Shown piece after piece: positions 59,154-64,000 of a stretch of 64,000 bases of DNA; the stretch's first letter is position 1; every line of letters begins with the position of its first letter. The stretch spans positions 1 to 64,000 of the forward strand of contig JAUQWZ010000004.1 in NCBI GenBank assembly GCA_030834905.1, in the 5' to 3' direction. The notes under the pieces were generated by a model that ran no database searches, was not told the DNA's origin, and worked only from the letters and a program-made list of their open reading frames with translations. The position numbers were made by a program, and so were the translations under genes. The DNA comes from Aggregatilineales bacterium (GTDB lineage Bacteria; Chloroflexota; Anaerolineae; Aggregatilineales; Phototrophicaceae).

Positions 59154-59675
59154 ATGCAAAAGGTGAAAATCAAACGCAGTGATTTTGAACTCTCATTTGA
59201 ACTTGGCAGCGACGAAACGACAGCCTATCTGGACACGGAAGACGGCAATGTAGTGATGATTGAAGACTACGCTGAGCATCGTCTCGACGATATCATCACC
59301 GAGGAGGAGACGCTTGAAGCGATAGAAGCGGCCATCCAAACCCATGCAGAGCTGTCAGATTGGGAACGTGAGCAGATGCTGGCAGCCATTCGGATAGAGT
59401 GGGATGATGCCAAACGATATCGCCTTATTCCCAAACAAGACTCGCAGCAGGGTTATCGTGATATGCAAGAGTTCATCTGGTCGCTTGAAGATGATCATCT
59501 GCGTGAACTTCTTGAGATTGCTATTCAGGGATCGGGAGCGTTCCGGCGGTTTAAGGACGCACTGTACCGCTATCCAGAAGCCCAAGCCGAGTGGTTCAAG
59601 TTTCGAGATGCGCACCAGCATGAGCGATTGCTTGAATGGTTTGCCCATGAAGAGATTGAACCTGAGTTTGAGTAA
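59154..59675 (+). CDS. UPF0158 family protein
   Basis: YRDMQEFIWSLEDDHLRELLEIAIQGSGAFRRFKDALYRYPEAQAEWFKFRD. Confidence 0.75.
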   Translation: MQKVKIKRSDFELSFELGSDETTAYLDTEDGNVVMIEDYAEHRLDDIITEEETLEAIEAAIQTHAELSDWEREQMLAAIRIEWDDAKRYRLIPKQDSQQGYRDMQEFIWSLEDDHLRELLEIAIQGSGAFRRFKDALYRYPEAQAEWFKFRDAHQHERLLEWFAHEEIEPEFE

Positions 59676-59883
59676 CTCACAATGCGTATCTATAACATGA
59701 ACTTTTGTTCTTCTGGAAGTTTACATCGCGATCCCGGAATCTTCCAGCGCTCAACTGGAATATTTCAGTAGTTTGCCGATCCCACTTTGATAAGCTGAGT
59801 TCATCGGTAAAACCCGGAGCAAACGATGAACCGGCAGCACAGTTTTTCTCAACAACTGAATAGCACAACAGGGGTGAAAATCG

Positions 59884-60081
59884 ATGCACGATGAACTGCG
59901 CGATACGCCCCTACATCCTGAAGAACGCATCAATCTGGTGGACGTGTGCCGCCAGATCATGCGGATTGTTGCGCGTTTGGAAACTCAGTCTTATACTGAC
60001 GATATTGAACGCCAGACCGCCGAGCGCCAACCCGACGATCTGGCTGACCCCGCGAGTGATTGTGACTCACCGCAGGGCTAG
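59884..60081 (+). CDS. small hypothetical protein
   Basis: 65-aa ORF immediately upstream of the recombinase. Confidence 0.4.
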   Translation: MHDELRDTPLHPEERINLVDVCRQIMRIVARLETQSYTDDIERQTAERQPDDLADPASDCDSPQG

Positions 60082-60179
60082 ACGCATTGTATATCAAGCG
60101 CCTTGCTCTTGCCGTATTTTCACTCACGGGAGCAGGGCGTTTTGTATTGGAGGCAAACAATGAAAAGGACAACCGAATC

Positions 60180-62288
60180 ATGCCGCGTCCGTTGAAACGC
60201 CCTGAACAGCCGATTGACCCGTACAAGGCACAGCCCTTGCCGTTGGGTCGTCCGGCAGCCGTCTACTACCGCCAGTCGTCCGAGGGGCAAATTGGCAATA
60301 TCATGACGACGCTGCAAACCATCGACATGATCGAGCATCTGCTGCATCAAGGCTATGTGCGCGAGAATGTCGCCATGATTGACGCGGATGCGGCGGTCAG
60401 CGGAACCAAGAAAATCCGTGAGCGCAAAGGCATGTCTCAGCTTTACGATCTGATCGAGGCGGGTCAGATTGGCTTGGTCGCCGCGCAGGACGTAGACCGC
60501 TTCTTCCGTGACGTGACGATGATCGAAACGAATCTGTTCATTGATGCCTGCAAACGCAATAACGTGCAGGTGATGACCCCGCGCATGGTCTATGACTTCG
60601 CTCATCCGGTGATGGGATCGTCGCATATCAAGATGTTCCGCGAGGAAGCGCAGCGCGCCGCTGATTACCTCGAATACCAGATTCGGGGGCGTTTGGTGAA
60701 GGCGCGGCACAGCCGGAGCGCCGGGGGTATGTGGACAGGGCGCAAGATTCTTCCCGGTTTCATAGTGGACTGCCGCGCCAAAGTGGACGAGCAGCGCAAT
60801 CCCGACTTTCGCAAGTACAAGCGTTTCGACTTGTATGCTGACGTAATCCTGCGCTACTTCGAGATTTTCCGCGAGAACAATGGCAATTTGCATCAGACGT
60901 GGCATCAGATCAACGAACATGGACCGTACTTCCCAGATATTCCAGAGGGCGCAGTGCCCGAAGGGTTCAAGGCAACGGATCATCTCAAGCGGCGTTCGCC
61001 TTTCACCAATGGGCTAACTCCTTCTCACACCGGCTTGACCTACATGTTGGTCAACGTCGCCTACATCGGGCATTGGATTCACATGGGGGCGGTGGTGCAG
61101 TGGAACAATCACGAGGCAATCATCCCGCTCGACCTCTTCATGTACGCCTACAACCGCCTGTCACCGACCGATTTTCACGGCGATCCCAATCCGCAGTATG
61201 TCCCCTATCGCCCATGGACGCGGCACGACAAAGCCGAGCGCCGTACCGTTACGCCGCCCACCTATTCCGGACTGATCTTCACCGATGATATTCCGCATCT
61301 TCCCCACAAGCGGTTGGCATCGGTGTGGAAAACCGATACGGGCAAATATCAATATCAGTTGTACGAGTATCATGTGCGCTCGAACGTCTGGAACATCAAA
61401 ACGTTCATCGTCGATGGGCTGATCGACGAGATGCTGCTCGAACGGCTGCGGGCGACGACGATTGACGAGGCGGCATGGGCAGTAGCGCTGGCGAGTTTCG
61501 AGAACGTCGATCAAGCCGAGGTGCGGCGGCTGAAGGCGGCGATCCGGCAGGCGGAAACGGCGAAAGACAACATCATCGCCAGCTTGGGTCTGCTTTCCAA
61601 TGCCGAGATGGTCGCCCGCGCTCAAGCACATTTCGAGAAGGCGGATTACGAGATCACCAATCTGCGGATTGAACTGGCGCAGATCGAGTCTGGCAAACAG
61701 CGTTTGCGTTCATTGGTTGAGGCTCGTCCAGCGCTAGAACTGGTCATCGCTCGCTGGGACGATGTACCGAGCGAAGAGAAGCGGGCGCTGTTTGAGGCAT
61801 TCGCGCATTACGTGAAAGTGAGCAAGATCAGCCGACATACCAAACAGGTAGTCGTCTACTGGCGTGATGGCACCACCTCGCAGCGCAGCAGCACGCACAA
61901 GAGTCTCGGTTATTTCTGGGAAGACCCTGACTTGGAAAGATTGCGGGGGATGGTCGAAGGGGATGTCGATCAATGGGAGATTCTGCGCGCCTTCCCGGAT
62001 TACACGTGGAAAGCGCTGCAAGAGCGCTACGCCTACAACTTTGGGAACGGACACTGGCGTAACGAGTACGCCGGACACAAACCCTACGGACGCTACACGC
62101 GCTGGCGCGGCACCGAGGAATTCAAAGACCCCACCCTTCAGGCGGCACAACTGGTGACGAGTGACGGCTCGATTGATCGACCATCAGCGCCTTCTTACGC
62201 CGGGTGCGGAATGTCTTTGCGGCTTCGATCAGGAAGTCGAGCAGCGACGGATGCCGCATCAGGCGGTAGACCTCATCGACAGCGATGA
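60180..62288 (+). CDS. large serine recombinase (C-terminus probably chimeric with the integration target)
   Basis: AAVYYRQSSEGQIGNI (catalytic Ser region), DADAAVSGTKKIRERKGMSQLYDLIEAGQIGLVAAQDVDRFFRD, Recombinase domain, coiled-coil. Confidence 0.88.
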   Translation: MPRPLKRPEQPIDPYKAQPLPLGRPAAVYYRQSSEGQIGNIMTTLQTIDMIEHLLHQGYVRENVAMIDADAAVSGTKKIRERKGMSQLYDLIEAGQIGLVAAQDVDRFFRDVTMIETNLFIDACKRNNVQVMTPRMVYDFAHPVMGSSHIKMFREEAQRAADYLEYQIRGRLVKARHSRSAGGMWTGRKILPGFIVDCRAKVDEQRNPDFRKYKRFDLYADVILRYFEIFRENNGNLHQTWHQINEHGPYFPDIPEGAVPEGFKATDHLKRRSPFTNGLTPSHTGLTYMLVNVAYIGHWIHMGAVVQWNNHEAIIPLDLFMYAYNRLSPTDFHGDPNPQYVPYRPWTRHDKAERRTVTPPTYSGLIFTDDIPHLPHKRLASVWKTDTGKYQYQLYEYHVRSNVWNIKTFIVDGLIDEMLLERLRATTIDEAAWAVALASFENVDQAEVRRLKAAIRQAETAKDNIIASLGLLSNAEMVARAQAHFEKADYEITNLRIELAQIESGKQRLRSLVEARPALELVIARWDDVPSEEKRALFEAFAHYVKVSKISRHTKQVVVYWRDGTTSQRSSTHKSLGYFWEDPDLERLRGMVEGDVDQWEILRAFPDYTWKALQERYAYNFGNGHWRNEYAGHKPYGRYTRWRGTEEFKDPTLQAAQLVTSDGSIDRPSAPSYAGCGMSLRLRSGSRAATDAASGGRPHRQR

Positions 62289-63990
62289 TGCGTGGCTGCT
62301 CGTCTACCAGTGCGTCACGCCGGATGGCGCTCAAGACCTGCGTGTACGCGAGCGCCTGTAGGATTGGGTCACCCTCCAACTCGTGGAATGAGAAAACACG
62401 GGGACTGATCCAGTCGCGCCCGCCGCGTGTCAGGTCGATGTTGGTCGTCCCGTTCAGGAAGGATGACCACGGTCCCGATCCGGTACACAGCCCAGCGATT
62501 TCGTCGGCAAGGTCGCGGGAGATGGACTGAATGGCGGGTTTGTCACCCAACTGCGACAGCACATCGCAGACCGTTTCGCACGTCGGCGCGAGATCGGGAG
62601 AAACGCGGCTCAGGTCGGGGAAACCGCGATAGAGCATCTCCAGTGCCTCACCGAGCAGACCGCGTTCCAGATTTTCGCGCTGCCCGCCGGAAAGCTGCCG
62701 CCCCAGCACCGTTTCGTACAAGCGCGTCGTGTGCGATACCTGCTCCAGCAGCGTTGGGAACATCACGTCCTGTGGATTGAGGCGGGTCGCCTTGGCGCTC
62801 AGGACATACCAAGGCAAGCCGAAGGCTTCCGCCAGATGTCGTCCGTGTCCCATCGGTTCGAGCAGGTCGAATGGAATGCCGTTCTCGGCGTATTCACGGG
62901 TCAGGTAGCAGTTGACGCCAAACGTCTTGCCAAACCCGGACACGCCGACCCAGATTTCGTGCGTAGCGCGTTTGTCCCGCCACGAGTTGTGGAAAACGGG
63001 GTATGCCGCGCCAACCGCTTCCCCGCGCATCACGCCGTCAGTCGTCGAGAGCTTGCGGTAGCCAAGCGGCGCCAGCATCAGCGCCAGCTCACGCGATGTG
63101 ACCGGCCAAGTCGTGGTTGGCAGGTTGATGTCCTTTGTCCGGCGGGCAGTGAACAAGCCAACTGCTCGCGACAGCAGTTCCCCAACCTCCTGGCGAAGAC
63201 TGAACCACGCCCGTGTCTCGTTGATCACTGCCTGGATTCGCTCCTTGAGCGTGTCGAGATCGTCGGCAGCGACGGCGATGGCGATCTGCACCAGATGCAG
63301 TGCGTCGCCGTTGTTGATCTCCTGCAAGGCACGGCGGCAGTCGGTCACACGCTGCACTGAACGGCTGTCTTCGCCGCGCACGCCTGCCAGATGCACCTGA
63401 TACGCCTGAATGATGTTCTCAATCGCGTCAATCGCGGCGTTCCGGTCGTAGGTCTTGGGGATGTCCACCGCCAGCGCCAGCGGGAAGTTGAGGCGCAGCA
63501 GCGGCGGCAGCGGACGAAAGAAATTCCAGGTGGACGGCGCAAACTCGTAGCTCGTTAGTACCGCCCAGTACGGACGACCGCCAGGACGACCAGACGGCGC
63601 GAGATGCCAGTAGGGGCGGTCGCGCAGTTCGTAGCGTCCCTCAAACAATGCTGGGAACGCCGCTTCAGTTACCGGCGTGTCGAAAGCGGACATCAGACCG
63701 CCTGCCAGTGCGCGGGGATTGCCGTCACTCCACAGCGCCATCCCGCACAGCGCCCGCTGATACTCTGCGCTGAGGTTCATACGCTCGTAGTCACGGCGAT
63801 ACTCGACCAACAGCTCATGTCGCTGTTCATCGTCGCTGGACTGTGCGGTTTCGTTTAACGCTGCAATTTTGGCATCCAGCGTAGCGGGCATCTGCCAGCA
63901 CAGAAAACGTGCTTCCCCTGAAAGCGTCCGCAGCCAGGTTGAGAAACGGGCTTGCAGGGCGTTCACGCCATCTTCGGTCGCGTGCAGCAT
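62122..63990 (-). pseudogene. VirB4/TraE-family conjugation ATPase, 3'-truncated (N-terminus reaches or crosses the window edge)
   Basis: WVGVSGFGKTFGVNCYLTREY (Walker A), PRIIAVDEVYRLMRHPSLLDFLIEAAKTFRTRRKKALMVDQSS (Walker B and start of the TQ region), then an unrelated tail RHSSPVVPPEGWGL. Confidence 0.75.
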
Positions 63991-64000
63991 GATGTCGAAC

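Noticed and set aside
60120-60983. Long antisense ORF (287 aa, - strand)
   Set aside because: Fully antisense to the well-supported serine recombinase; composition looks like a shadow ORF.
1-64000. CRISPR arrays, tRNA or rRNA genes
   Set aside because: No regularly spaced direct repeats, tRNA cloverleaf or rRNA-like sequence was noticed on reading; cannot exclude without tRNAscan/CRISPR tools.

Overview
The window reads as a stretch of a large conjugative or mobilizable element. The backbone carries ssb, two separate relaxase modules, a VirD4/TraG coupling protein, a truncated VirB4, ParM/ParR-like partition genes, an AEP-type primase-helicase and a type IA topoisomerase-like protein. It is interrupted by several accessory cargo blocks. 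The most interesting block is at about 3.6-25.2 kb, between the ssb terminator and the first relaxase module. It is a divergent 10-gene island. The + strand has a GNAT protein, a tRNA-guanine-transglycosylase/DpdA-like enzyme with both catalytic Asp motifs, and two tandem paralogous cassettes, each a ~270-300 aa protein followed by a 1150-1330 aa BrxC/PglY-like P-loop ATPase. The - strand has a nuclease-like/SF1 helicase fusion, two proteins of unknown family, and a 1919 aa DruE/DrmA/MrfA-type SF2 helicase with a DUF1998-like C-terminus. The genes do not match the canonical Dpd, BREX or Druantia gene sets as I know them, so this is my main candidate for an undescribed (probably anti-phage and/or DNA-modifying) system. 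Other notable items: two arrays of consecutive hairpins, one near each relaxase module; a topoisomerase IA homologue that has lost its metal-binding acidic residues and active-site Tyr; a T7SS-like EccC/FtsK + WXG100 cluster; a split STAND (NB-ARC + TPR) pair; a TIR protein with an overlapping small gene; a BsuBI/PstI-type R-M pair; iteron-like repeats after the primase; and a large serine recombinase whose 3' end runs into a truncated virB4. Family calls are from motif recognition by eye; no database searches were run.
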